A model generated the notes under the pieces. That model was not told the DNA's origin. It ran no database searches and saw only the letters and a program-made list of their open reading frames with translations. This document shows, in pieces, positions 35,762-44,317 of a stretch of DNA of 64,000 nucleotides. Source of the stretch: an uncultured Slackia sp. (GTDB lineage Bacteria > Actinomycetota > Coriobacteriia > Coriobacteriales > Eggerthellaceae); assembly GCF_934630525.1 (NCBI RefSeq), contig NZ_CAKTVX010000001.1, positions 124,001 through 188,000 of the forward strand, written 5' to 3'. The first letter of the stretch is position 1. Each line of letters begins with the position of its first letter. Position numbers and translations under genes: made by a program.

Positions 35762-37144
35762 ATGTCGAAGGAAGTGAAAAGCGCGTACTACGGCTCGTTT
35801 TTCCATGCTCCCGTGTATGGCGAATTCGAGTATTTGGAAGACACGCTTATCGAAGTTGATGGCGATGGCGTCATCGTGCGCGTCGTGACGAACGACGACC
35901 CGTGCAAGCGCGACCTTCTTGAGGCCTATCGCGATCGCGACATGCTCGTAGAGCTGGGAGAGGGGCGTTTCGGGCTGCCTGGCTTCGTGGACATTCATGT
36001 TCACGCTCCGCAATGGCCCCAGGCCGCGCTTGCGCTCGATGAGCCTCTGTATTTGTGGCTCGAGCAGCGCACGTTTCCCTTGGAGTCGAAATTCTCTGAT
36101 ATGGAATTCGCGCGCCGCGTGTACGGCGACCTCGTGGATGCTTTGCTCGCGCGCGGCTCGACGACCACGGTGTATTTGGGAAGCGCGCATTTGGAATCGA
36201 GCATCGAGCTTGCGGCGATTTGCGCCGAAAAGGGCCAGCGCGCACTTGTCGGTAAAACGGTCATGGACGACCCGGCTGCGAACCCCGAATATTATCGCGA
36301 TGCTTCGCCTGCGCAGGCTGTCGCCGATACGGCAACGCTTATTAAGGAAGTCGAAGCTATTGGCCGCGCGAGCAAACAGGGCATTTGGCCAGTTATCACG
36401 CCGCGCTTCATTCCGAGCTGCACCGATGAAGTGCTGCGCGGTCTGGGCGACCTTGCGGCTTCAACGGGCGCCTACGTGCAAACCCATTGCAACGAGGGCC
36501 AATGGGAGCACGATGTGGTGCTGGAGCGTTTTGGGAAAACCGACCCGTATGCGCTTCGCGATTTCGGCTTGGTGAACGAACTCACCATCATGGCGCATTG
36601 TCCGTACGTCACGGAGGAAGAGGGCGAGATGTTCGCCGAGCTGGGCGTGGCGATTGCCCATTGCCCTATGGCGAATTCGTATTTCTCGAGCGCGGTGGCT
36701 CCGATCCAACGCTTCCGCAAGCAGGGCATTCACGTGGGTCTTGGCACCGATATCTCGGGCGGTTATAGCCCGAGCATGTACGAGAATATTCGCCAGGCGG
36801 TTCTCGTTTCGCGTCTTCTTGAAACGGGCGTGAATGCGATGCTGCCGCCTGATGAACGCGGCGGATTGGGCGAGGGCACGCGCGTGTCGATCGTGGAGTC
36901 GTTCTGGCTTGCTACGACGGGTGGCGCCGAGGCTCTCGGTCTGCCGGTTGGCACGTTCGAGCCGGGCCGTGCATTCGATATGCAAGTGGTCGATACCAAG
37001 CGGCCCGATTGCGACCTTACGGGCTTTGGCGTATTTGACAGCCCAATTGACCGCTTGGCTCGCATTCTGTATTTATCGACGCCCGATAATGTGCGCAAGG
37101 TTTATGCGCAAGGGCGCCTTGTGTGCGATAAGGATGCTCGATAG
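35762..37144 (+). CDS. guaD: guanine deaminase
   Basis: The enzyme deaminates guanine to xanthine. Amidohydrolase motifs are GFVDIHVHAPQWPQ near residue 76, QTHCNEGQWE near residue 240 and GLGTDISGGYSPSM near residue 328. The APQ after the metal-binding HVH is typical of GuaD. It is co-transcribed with ade. No xanthine dehydrogenase or purine permease is encoded next to it in the window. Confidence 0.93.
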   Translation: MSKEVKSAYYGSFFHAPVYGEFEYLEDTLIEVDGDGVIVRVVTNDDPCKRDLLEAYRDRDMLVELGEGRFGLPGFVDIHVHAPQWPQAALALDEPLYLWLEQRTFPLESKFSDMEFARRVYGDLVDALLARGSTTTVYLGSAHLESSIELAAICAEKGQRALVGKTVMDDPAANPEYYRDASPAQAVADTATLIKEVEAIGRASKQGIWPVITPRFIPSCTDEVLRGLGDLAASTGAYVQTHCNEGQWEHDVVLERFGKTDPYALRDFGLVNELTIMAHCPYVTEEEGEMFAELGVAIAHCPMANSYFSSAVAPIQRFRKQGIHVGLGTDISGGYSPSMYENIRQAVLVSRLLETGVNAMLPPDERGGLGEGTRVSIVESFWLATTGGAEALGLPVGTFEPGRAFDMQVVDTKRPDCDLTGFGVFDSPIDRLARILYLSTPDNVRKVYAQGRLVCDKDAR

Positions 37145-37275
37145 CGCGAGGAAGATGCGAGGTAGCGCGCATGGGCGCTCGAGTGCGCGACAAGGTTGCA
37201 CAGTAGTACGGCACGAGTGTTCGATTGTGCGGCAAGGATGTTGAGGGGTACATAAGGTGCTCGATAACGCAGCGA
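37119..37275. repeat. degenerate direct repeats at the 3' end of guaD
   Basis: Variants of TGTGCGATAAGGATGCTCGA from the guaD tail recur: GTGCGCGACAAGGTTGCAC near 37184, TGTTCGATTGTGCGGCAAGG near 37220 and GTGCTCGATAACGC near 37257. They look like decayed duplications. No gene is seen in 37145-37481. Confidence 0.45.
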
Positions 37276-37373
37276 GAGCAATAGGATGGCTGCATTCGAA
37301 CGCTCTGATGTGCGGGGAGGCTCAGGAGGTCTAGAGGCCCAGGAGGTTCGGGAGCCACAGAAGACCTACAGAA

Positions 37374-37415
37374 GGCCCAGGAGGCACGTAGCTGTCTCCT
37401 GGGCCTCTCTTTTTC
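37374..37415 (+). terminator. terminator of the ade-guaD operon with a duplicated 5' arm
   Basis: GGCCCAGGAG (37374-37383) pairs with CTCCTGGGCC (37396-37405), followed by TCTCTTTTT. A second copy of the left arm, GAGGCCCAGGAG at 37334-37345, pairs even better (12 of 12) with the same right arm, so two alternative hairpins are possible. Confidence 0.8.
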
Positions 37416-37481
37416 GAGATGAGTTGTTCGATGCGCTGAATGCTTTGGCTCCCGGCGCATCGAGAGCTTCAAAAAACTCGT

Positions 37482-38138
37482 TTACAGCACGAAGCACACG
37501 ATGGCCGCGGCAATGGCGCCCGCGACAAAGCCTGCTACGGCACCCGCGATAACGGCCTGCTTGGTTGCGGGATTTTCGAAAAGCGCTGCGAGCGCGCTGC
37601 CAGATGCCCCATTGTTTGAGGCTTCGGTCTGTTCGTTGGCCTCTTCAAGCGATTCGCTGTCGTCGTCGTTTTCGCCATACGCTTCGGAGGCCTCGGTTTC
37701 GAAATGCGGCTGCGGCTCGGCGTGCGCGGTGCGTTCGTGGTCGCTTTGCGCATCTTCTGCCGCAACATCGATAGGCTCATCGAATGTCGCGGGCTCATCG
37801 AACGCTTCGGACTCGTTGAAGGAAACGGCTTCGTCGAACAAGGCGGATTCGTCGCCTCGATTTGCAGCGAAGGTGGGGTTGGTGAGCGAGCGGCCAGCCG
37901 GCGTGATGTCTTCGAAGAAGAATTCGCCGCCTTCTTGCACGCCTTCGATAAAGCCCAAATCGGCGAGTGCGGCATACGCTGCTACGATCGATTCGTCGAA
38001 TGCGCCTTCTTGGCCGGTAGGGCACAGCCTCATAAAGGCCGCGAGCATAACATCTTCGCCGCTATCGGCGGCTTCTGCGAGCGTAAGCAGCTCTTCGTAT
38101 TCAACGTCGCTCAGTTGTACGCCGTTGTGTATTTTCAT
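37482..38138 (-). CDS. acidic protein with a single C-terminal membrane anchor, function unknown
   Basis: The 218-residue protein has an ordered N-terminal part of about 85 residues (VQLSDVEYEELLTLAEAADSG ... LGFIEGVQEGGEFFFEDITPAG), which could be a small winged-helix-like domain. An Asp/Glu-rich disordered stretch follows, then one C-terminal hydrophobic helix (AVIAGAVAGFVAGAIAAAIVCFVL), so it looks tail-anchored with the bulk in the cytoplasm. The ATG has AGAAGAGG upstream. I do not recognise a family. The opposite strand is also open, but only because of the GAA/GAT-rich codons. Confidence 0.7.
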   Translation of the reverse strand: MKIHNGVQLSDVEYEELLTLAEAADSGEDVMLAAFMRLCPTGQEGAFDESIVAAYAALADLGFIEGVQEGGEFFFEDITPAGRSLTNPTFAANRGDESALFDEAVSFNESEAFDEPATFDEPIDVAAEDAQSDHERTAHAEPQPHFETEASEAYGENDDDSESLEEANEQTEASNNGASGSALAALFENPATKQAVIAGAVAGFVAGAIAAAIVCFVL

Positions 38139-38340
38139 GGATTCAACCTCTTCTTTTGGAAACAGCGTCTGATTCTAACACCTCGGTACCTGAGGAAAGC
38201 GCGCTTTCGAAAAAGGCACAAATGTTCGATTGTTCATTCATTCGCTCGTATGATTGCTTTGGAATCCCATAGGAACTCGCCTGTATTTTCCAACTGTGAC
38301 ATCTTCGTAACAAATCGGAAATCTTCGTTTGATATAACAG

Positions 38341-38530
38341 CTTCTTAACTTGGGACAAGCGATATCGATTTGTCCCAAAGAAGCGTGCAAGAGCGATAGC
38401 GCGAAGCGCCATGCACGTGAAGAATGCCAGGAGGCATTCGCGGGCGTTTCATTTGGGATGCGCGGGCGAATGTCAAAGGTCGCCACACTGCCTGGTGAAG
38501 GGACTTCGCGCTTGAGACAAGGAGGTTTGG
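38341..38530 (+). ncRNA. multi-hairpin leader upstream of the YkvI-like transporter
   Basis: Three stems are stacked in the 5' region: TTGGGACAA/TTGTCCCAA (38350-38378, extended by CTTCTT/AAGAAG), CGTGCA/TGCACG enclosing GCGC-GAA-GCGC (38384-38417), and GAATGCC/GGCATTC with a four-base loop (38422-38439). The ribosome site AAGGAGG follows near 38520. It does not match any riboswitch consensus I could recall. The rest of 38139-38340 shows two ATCTTCGT repeats and no gene. Confidence 0.5.
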
Positions 38531-38532
38531 CC

Positions 38533-39687
38533 ATGGCTGAAGAAGTCAAAGAGTCAACCAAAGAAAAGTCCAGTGCTGGGCGCGTGCTGCAAATCGGCGG
38601 CGCCGTCGTTGGCACGCTCGTCGGTTCCGGTTTTGCGTCGGGCCAGGAAGTCATGCAGTACTTCACGGCGTACGGCATTCCGGGCGTGTGGGGCGCCGTG
38701 CTTACCATGGTGCTGTTCGCGCTTATGTGCGCGGCCGTTACGTATTACGGCTGGAAGTTCGCGAAATCGGAGCACTTCTCCGCATTCCGCCACTACTGCG
38801 GCAAGTATTTCGGCACGTTCATGGATATTTTCTCGGTGCTATTCTGCTTCCTGGTCGGCATCGTCATGACGTCTGGTTCGGGTGCGATGTTCGAGCAGTA
38901 CTTCGGCATTCCCGCGGTTGCCGGTTCTACGGTTATGGCGCTTATCGCCTTGGGCAGCGCATGGCTCGGTCTGGAAAAGCTGACCAAAGTTCTGGGTTCC
39001 ACGGCTCCCATTTGCATCGTGTTCTTGGTTGGCGTGTCCCTTGTGACTGCTGCGATGAACTGGGGCAACCTTGCTAATGCCGACGCGATGGTCGCTGCCG
39101 CTGACGCTTCGGGCAACGTGCTGCGCGCCGTCGATTTCGCGGCTCCGCTGTGGATCGTCATTATCGTGACTGCCTTGAACTATGTTGCCCACAACATCGT
39201 CGCGGGCGTTCCGTTCATTTCCAAGGTTGGCACGCAGGCGAAAAACGGCAAGGAAGCTCTGTGGGGTGGCCTGCTCGGCGGCATTCTGCTGGGTCTGTGC
39301 GCGCTTGCGCTGAATTTCGGCATGCTCACCACCTACGATCAGGTCTACATGCTTGAGGTTCCTGGCCTTGAGTTCGCCAAGATGCTCAACCCCGTTATGG
39401 GCGCAATTTACGCGGCCATCCTCATCATCATGATTTACAACACGATTGTTCCTATGATGATTTCGGTTGCGAACCTGTTCGTGAAAGACGACAAAGATCC
39501 CGTGAAGTATCGCGCGATGCTCATTGCGCTTGCTGTGATCTTCCTCATCGGCGGCCAGTTCAAGTTCTCGGTGCTCATCAACATCATTTACCCGTTCGTG
39601 GGCTACGTTGGCATCATCTTCATGGTCGTGGTGCTTGTGCAGGTTATTCGCTGGAAGCTCTTCGGCAAGAAGGAGCCTCAGGAATAA
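38533..39687 (+). CDS. YkvI-like integral membrane transporter
   Basis: The 384-residue polytopic protein starts with a short hydrophilic N-terminus, then GGAVVGTLVGSGFASGQEVMQYF, the first membrane helix with the unwound-helix motif seen in amino acid/sodium symporter folds. It has about ten membrane segments. The family (YkvI) is widespread in Firmicutes and Coriobacteriia and its substrate is not established. The ATG has AAGGAGG seven bases upstream; the open frame from 38350 is leader sequence. Confidence 0.88.
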   Translation: MAEEVKESTKEKSSAGRVLQIGGAVVGTLVGSGFASGQEVMQYFTAYGIPGVWGAVLTMVLFALMCAAVTYYGWKFAKSEHFSAFRHYCGKYFGTFMDIFSVLFCFLVGIVMTSGSGAMFEQYFGIPAVAGSTVMALIALGSAWLGLEKLTKVLGSTAPICIVFLVGVSLVTAAMNWGNLANADAMVAAADASGNVLRAVDFAAPLWIVIIVTALNYVAHNIVAGVPFISKVGTQAKNGKEALWGGLLGGILLGLCALALNFGMLTTYDQVYMLEVPGLEFAKMLNPVMGAIYAAILIIMIYNTIVPMMISVANLFVKDDKDPVKYRAMLIALAVIFLIGGQFKFSVLINIIYPFVGYVGIIFMVVVLVQVIRWKLFGKKEPQE

Positions 39688-39710
39688 GGCTTGTTCCATA
39701 GCATGAAATT

Positions 39711-39738
39711 AGGCGCTGGCTTCGGCTGGCGCCTTTTT
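39711..39738 (+). terminator. terminator after the YkvI-like gene
   Basis: AGGCGC and GCGCCT form the outer stem with extra pairing inside, followed by TTTTT. Confidence 0.75.
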
Positions 39739-39924
39739 GATTGCCTGAAGTTCGGGTGAGCGCGGCGGCATGCCAGCGAGCGCCGCGTTGGCGAGCGGCG
39801 TGTCGACGGATGGCACGTTGCGCGTTGTGCGTTGGCTCGTGGCGGTCGGCGAATGGAGCGCTGCGCATAACCTTCACTTGCTTTGCCTTAGGCAACTGTT
39901 CTTTTTGCGTTGAGGAGGCGCGCC

Positions 39925-40854
39925 GTGGAAGGCGTTCTCATAAAGGTTGCAGCGTTCGTGGCGATAATCATCGCTGGATACTTCGCTGGGCGATCGGGCT
40001 CGTTCGGAAAACGCCCCGGCGAAGTTGTATCGAAAATCGTATTCACGTTCACGCTGCCTTGCTCGGTGGTGCACGCGTTCGGAAGTGCCCAGTTCACGCC
40101 GCAGCTTCTGATACTCGTTCCCATTGGACTCGCGTGCGCGTTCATTCCGTACGCCGTGGCCGCAATCGCGAGCCGGCGCTGCGAGCGGGCCGACCGAATC
40201 TTCTACATGCTCAATATTTGCGGCTTCAACATCGGCTGCTTCGCGCTGCCGTACGTTCAGGCGTTTTTTTCACCCGAAATGGCTGTTGCGGTATGCATGT
40301 TCGATGCGGGAAACGCCATGATGATGACAGGCGGCGCCTATGCGCTAATGGGCCTTATTGTGAGAACGGGCAAGGGGCCAATCGAACAGCCTTTGAAATT
40401 CATCGCGAAGCGCCTGTTCGGTTCACTGTCATTTGACGCGTATCTCGTTTTAATCGTGCTCGCGATTCTCGATATTCAAATTCCGCAGCAAATCGTCGCC
40501 TTTACCGAACCCATTGCGAATGCGAACGCATTTTGCGCAATGCTTATGCTCGGTCTTATGATCGGCTTTACGTCGGCGGGCGCGAAGCTCAAGAAGGTTG
40601 CGATTATTCTTGGCGCGCGTGCATTGTTTTCGATTGTATTTTGTCTGATGGCGCTCGTGCTTTTGCCGTTCGATTTCACGACGAAACTCGTTATTTGCAT
40701 TCTTCTTTGGGCTCCTGCGAGCGCCATGGGACCCACTTTTACCTTATGGTGCGGCGGCGATGAAAAACTCGCCGGTCTTTCGAACGGCATCACGATCGTT
40801 GAGGCAATTGTGGCCGCAACGGCAATCGTGCTTGCGACGAGTGTCGCGGTGTAG
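39925..40854 (+). CDS. AEC-family (auxin efflux carrier-like) permease
   Basis: The 309-residue membrane protein has about ten segments in the two-bundle AEC/BASS-like arrangement. Typical features are TFTLPCSVVHAF in the first bundle, NICGFNIGCFALPYV in the middle and ILLWAPASAMGPTFTLWCGGDEKLAGL in the second bundle. Bacterial relatives carry malate, malonate or other carboxylates; the substrate here is unknown. The GTG start has GAGGAGG six bases upstream. It abuts a flavoprotein remnant. Confidence 0.85.
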   Translation: MEGVLIKVAAFVAIIIAGYFAGRSGSFGKRPGEVVSKIVFTFTLPCSVVHAFGSAQFTPQLLILVPIGLACAFIPYAVAAIASRRCERADRIFYMLNICGFNIGCFALPYVQAFFSPEMAVAVCMFDAGNAMMMTGGAYALMGLIVRTGKGPIEQPLKFIAKRLFGSLSFDAYLVLIVLAILDIQIPQQIVAFTEPIANANAFCAMLMLGLMIGFTSAGAKLKKVAIILGARALFSIVFCLMALVLLPFDFTTKLVICILLWAPASAMGPTFTLWCGGDEKLAGLSNGITIVEAIVAATAIVLATSVAV

Positions 40855-40855
40855 G

Positions 40856-40996
40856 CAGAGCAGCAACCCGATCGAGAACCTGTACTCCGCTGGCGAGTTC
40901 GGCTCCATCTGGGGCAACATGTACCAGGGCACGGGCAATATCGGCGAGTGCGTCGTGTTCGGCCGTATCGCCGCCCGCAACGCCATGGCGAAATAG
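40856..40996 (+). pseudogene. 3'-terminal remnant of an FAD-dependent reductase (fumarate reductase / flavocytochrome c type)
   Basis: One frame reads SNPIENLYSAGEFGSIWGNM, continuing to FGRIAARNAMAK and a stop. This is the C-terminal FAD-binding motif of the large flavoprotein reductases abundant in Eggerthellaceae. Only about 46 codons remain, starting at the stop of the AEC gene, with no start codon or upstream domain. It is the end of a gene whose body was lost by deletion or recombination. Confidence 0.8.
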
Positions 40997-41057
40997 TTTT
41001 CGCATCCCCTCCGACGCGAGACGCCACCCCTCCCTTGGGCGCCTTGCCATTTTATCA

Positions 41058-41099
41058 GCGGCTCCTTCTCGCTCTATGCGGTGTGAAGGAGCCGCTTTT
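41058..41099 (+). terminator. terminator downstream of the flavoprotein remnant
   Basis: GCGGCTCCTTC pairs perfectly with GAAGGAGCCGC, followed by TTTTC. It probably served the lost gene and may now end AEC transcripts. Confidence 0.75.
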
Positions 41100-41160
41100 C
41101 TGTTGTTTGGCCCAAAAAAGCGAGAGGGTGAAAGGCAGGGCATAGCGTGGATTGATGTTC

Positions 41161-41200
41161 GAAAAGATAAAAACCAAGAGGAAAAGATAAAAACCAAGAG
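41161..41200. repeat. perfect 20-bp tandem duplication
   Basis: GAAAAGATAAAAACCAAGAG occurs twice head to tail. On the minus strand it gives two T-rich tracts directly after the long hairpin at 41198. Confidence 0.95.
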
Positions 41201-41263
41201 GGGGCCTAATTCTCATTCCTGAACGCCTGGAACGTTGTGAAGGAATGAGAATTAGGCCCCCTC
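41198..41263 (-). terminator. long perfect hairpin after sufU, probable SUF operon terminator
   Basis: The arms at 41198-41220 and 41241-41263 are perfect reverse complements over 23 bp, with a 20-base loop. Each arm contains GGCCTAATTCTCATTCCT or its complement. On the minus strand the hairpin lies 30 bases after the sufU stop and runs into T-rich repeats. The stem is unusually long for a simple terminator. Confidence 0.7.
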
Positions 41264-41293
41264 GGTAGGTCGAACGAACTTCGAAGAAAGCAA

Positions 41294-41749
41294 CTATTCG
41301 GTGGTCGCAGGAGCTGCGTCGGCATTTTCGCGCAGCATGCCATCGAGGGTGCGCCAAGCGAGTTCAGCGCACTTCACGCGTGCAGGCATGTGGGAAATGT
41401 CCTGCAGCTGGGCGGCTTCATCGAGGTCGATTTTGTCTTGCTCGGTGAGCTCCTTGCCTTTAATCATGTCGATGAACAGTTGCGAGAGACGCAGCGCCTC
41501 TTCGACGGTCTCGCCAGTAATCACGTCGGCCATCATGTCGGCAGAAGCCTGGCTCACGGCGCAGCCATGGCCGGTGAAGGCCGCTTCCTCAATCACGCCG
41601 TCCTCGACACGCAGCGACAGCGTGAGCTCGTCGCCACAGCTCGGGTTGATGCCTTCGTGCGTATGCGTGGCGCCATCCATCTCGTATTTGTAATCGGGGT
41701 GGGCGTTGTGGTCCATCAACGCCGTGGTATAAATTCCGCTATTCGCCAT
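41294..41749 (-). CDS. sufU: SUF system scaffold / sulfur-transfer protein SufU
   Basis: SufU is a zinc protein that accepts sulfur from SufS. The metal and sulfur cysteines are visible in INPSCGD (C38), GHGCAVSQAS (C63) and VKCAELAW near residue 127. The 15-20 residue insert before the last Cys distinguishes SufU from IscU. The start overlaps the end of sufS by 11 bases. It closes the sufCBDSU operon. Confidence 0.95.
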   Translation of the reverse strand: MANSGIYTTALMDHNAHPDYKYEMDGATHTHEGINPSCGDELTLSLRVEDGVIEEAAFTGHGCAVSQASADMMADVITGETVEEALRLSQLFIDMIKGKELTEQDKIDLDEAAQLQDISHMPARVKCAELAWRTLDGMLRENADAAPATTE

Positions 41750-43067
41750 GGAACATGCTCCAAACTCGATTCAGGCCAGCCACCAGCTTGTCGACATCGC
41801 CCTTGTCATTGTAGAAAGCAAGCGAAGCGCGGCAGCAGGCGAGGTTTTCAACGCCAAGCCAGGTGAGAAGCGGCTGGGCGCAATGATGGCCAGCGCGAAT
41901 GGCGACCTGGTCCATGTCGAGGATGCTCGCCACGTCGTGCGGGTGAATGCCGTTCACGTTGAAACTCACGACGCCATGATGCATGTCTGCATCGGGGTGG
42001 CCGATGATAGTGATGAAGTCGAGCTTGCCGAGCTCTTCCATACAATAGGCCACAAGCGCCTTCTCGCGAGCCTCGATGACGTCGATGCCCACCGATTCGA
42101 CGTAGGCGACGGCAGCCGCGGTGGCATAGATGCCCGCCGCGTCTTGCGTGCCGGCCTCGAACTTCTCGGGAACGGGCGCCCAGGTGGCGTCTTGCTCGGT
42201 CACGTTATCGATCATTTCGCCGCCGGTAAGGAAGGGCGGCATGGCGTTGAGCAGCTCGTCTTTGCCCCACAGCACGCCCATGCCGAAGGGGCCGAAGAGC
42301 TTGTGCGCCGAAAACGCCAGGAAGTCGCAACCGATTTCGGTGACATCGACCTTCACGTGCGGCACGGACTGAGCGCCGTCGACCACGAAGTAGCCGCCCT
42401 GTTCATGCACGCGGCGACCGAGCTCTTCGACAGGGTTTTCGATGCCTAAAACGTTGGACACGTGCACGCACGAAAGAATCTTCGTCTTCGGGCCGATTTT
42501 CGCGTCCATTTCCTCGGGCGTGATAATGCCGTTCTCGTCGGGGTAGAGGTACACGAGCTTCGCGCCCGCCGCGCGGCAGGCCTGCTGCCACGGGATGAGG
42601 TTCGAGTGATGCTCCATGATGGTGATACATACCTCGTCGCCCGGTTCAAGCACCGTTGGCGCAAACGCCTTGGCAACGATGTTGAGCGCCTCGCTCGCGT
42701 TGCGGCACATCACGACATCTTGGGCCTTGGGGGCGCCGATGAACTTCGCGACGCGGTTGCGCGCCACGTCGATTGCTTCCGTTGCTTCAACGGACAGGCG
42801 GTAAAGGCCGCGCAGTGCGTTCGCGTTCATTTCCTCATAGAAGCGGCGCTGGGCGTCGAGCACGGTTTTCGGGCGCTGCGCGGTTGCGGCGCTGTCGAGG
42901 AACGCGAGGTCGGGATGGTTGGCAAGCAGCGGGAAGTCGCGCTTGTAAGGGTTTTCGGCGATGTTGGCCGCGCACACGATGTCGGGGGCGGTGGCCGAAG
43001 TTGCCGCGGCGTGGGCAGCATCGGCGATGGCGCAGGCGCTCGCGGCGGTGTTGGTGGTTTCAGTCAT
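41739..43067 (-). CDS. sufS: cysteine desulfurase SufS
   Basis: SufS releases sulfur from cysteine as a persulfide. The PLP lysine is in FSAHKLFGPFGMGVLWG, and the catalytic Cys is in AIRAGHHCAQPLL near residue 395. The N-terminus has a low-complexity Ala-rich extension of about 35 residues before NPYKRDFPLLANHPDLAFLDSAATAQ. The ATG at 43065-43067 is preferred; the longer open frame runs through sufD. It lies 17 bases downstream of sufD. Confidence 0.95.
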   Translation of the reverse strand: MTETTNTAASACAIADAAHAAATSATAPDIVCAANIAENPYKRDFPLLANHPDLAFLDSAATAQRPKTVLDAQRRFYEEMNANALRGLYRLSVEATEAIDVARNRVAKFIGAPKAQDVVMCRNASEALNIVAKAFAPTVLEPGDEVCITIMEHHSNLIPWQQACRAAGAKLVYLYPDENGIITPEEMDAKIGPKTKILSCVHVSNVLGIENPVEELGRRVHEQGGYFVVDGAQSVPHVKVDVTEIGCDFLAFSAHKLFGPFGMGVLWGKDELLNAMPPFLTGGEMIDNVTEQDATWAPVPEKFEAGTQDAAGIYATAAAVAYVESVGIDVIEAREKALVAYCMEELGKLDFITIIGHPDADMHHGVVSFNVNGIHPHDVASILDMDQVAIRAGHHCAQPLLTWLGVENLACCRASLAFYNDKGDVDKLVAGLNRVWSMFHGE

Positions 43068-43084
43068 AAGCGTGAGCCTCGAAT

Positions 43085-44317
43085 CTATTCGGCTTCGTCG
43101 AATTGGGCGGGAACGCCAATTTCGGCTGCGAGTTTCGCAATCGCCTGGCGCGTGTAGGCGTCGGGCGTGGTAATCGCGGCATCTTCGAACGTGGCGGTGG
43201 CGAACAGGCGCTCGGCGGCTTCTTGCGAAATGCCGCGGCTCATGAGGTAGTTGAGCTGCTCGGGGCGCATGTGGCCAATGGTGGCGCCGTGGTTGCCCGC
43301 GACGTCGTCTTCGCTGCACAGAATGATGGGAATCGATTTGTTCTTCACGCGCTCGTCGGCGAGGATGACCGATTCGGTTTCGGTGCCTTCCGCTCCAGCG
43401 CAGCCGCATGCCAAATCGATGGTGCCGCGAAGGATCTTCGTGCACTCGTCGGTGAGCACGCCCTGGGCGTCCATGAGACACGTGGTTTTCTCACCGCGGT
43501 GGCGCAGCAGGTAATTGAAGTCGAGCGCTTCTTCGCCATGGCCCACATAGCGCGTGGTCACGTGCACGTCGGAGCGCTTGCCCGACAGGTTGCCCGCCAA
43601 GCCTACAAACGATTTGCCTGCGCCGAGCACGGTGTGGCGCACGGTGATGCGCGCATCGTCGTCGAGGAACAGCGCGGTGTCGTCCATGGTGGTAAAGCCG
43701 TCGCTGGCGGCATGCACGGTTTGGATGTCCACATGCGCGTCGGCGTCGGCAAATACGCCGAGCGTGGAGCCGATGACGCCTTCGCCCGTCTCGGGGGCGT
43801 CGAAGCACACGAGCACCTGCGCGCTTGCGCCTTCTTCGACGACAACGTCGAGGGAAGCGACGCTTGCGGCGGCGTTTTTGCCGTGCGCATGCACGACGAT
43901 GGGCTCGGCAAGCGCGGTGCCTGCGGGAACGCGAACGGCACGCGTTTTGGCTGCGTGCGCGGCGAGCCATTCGCCCGCGACACGGCCCATGCCGTGTTCG
44001 AAGGCCTGAGGCACGTCGCGCGTGACGGGCGACGTTGCGGCCAAATCGAGGTTCACTTCGCCGCCGTTGAGAATCTCGTCGTCGGGTTGGGTGTTATTCG
44101 GGGTTTTCGCCTGCTCGGGGCGCGTAGCCCACGCGGCAAGCGCAGCGGTGGCAAATGCGCCGAACTCGGCTTCTTGCGCGCCTTCAGGCACACGAATCTC
44201 GATACCGTCGGCAATGGAGTCGATAACGTCGACTTCCGCTTCGTTCATATCCAAACGATGCCAGGTGGGGGAGATGAGCGCGTTGGCGCGCAGGGTCGTC
44301 GTAGTGGTTTCGACCAT
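43085..44317 (-). CDS. sufD: Fe-S cluster assembly protein SufD
   Basis: SufD forms the scaffold with SufB and SufC. The beta-helix core and the C-terminal SufBD motif GATIGHMRPEQLNYLMSRGIS are visible. The N-terminal 150 residues are divergent and rich in Ala. The start codon overlaps the sufB stop (TAATG), giving translational coupling. At 410 residues it is a normal size. Confidence 0.93.
   Translation of the reverse strand: MVETTTTTLRANALISPTWHRLDMNEAEVDVIDSIADGIEIRVPEGAQEAEFGAFATAALAAWATRPEQAKTPNNTQPDDEILNGGEVNLDLAATSPVTRDVPQAFEHGMGRVAGEWLAAHAAKTRAVRVPAGTALAEPIVVHAHGKNAAASVASLDVVVEEGASAQVLVCFDAPETGEGVIGSTLGVFADADAHVDIQTVHAASDGFTTMDDTALFLDDDARITVRHTVLGAGKSFVGLAGNLSGKRSDVHVTTRYVGHGEEALDFNYLLRHRGEKTTCLMDAQGVLTDECTKILRGTIDLACGCAGAEGTETESVILADERVKNKSIPIILCSEDDVAGNHGATIGHMRPEQLNYLMSRGISQEAAERLFATATFEDAAITTPDAYTRQAIAKLAAEIGVPAQFDEAE

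Noticed and set aside
37501..38172. Plus-strand Ser-rich frame over the acidic protein gene
   Set aside because: The frame is the complement of Glu/Asp codons. The minus frame has a ribosome site, a membrane helix and a sensible composition.
38341..38530. T-box, glycine or cobalamin riboswitch before the YkvI-like gene
   Set aside because: Hairpins are present but none of the conserved boxes of those classes could be matched.
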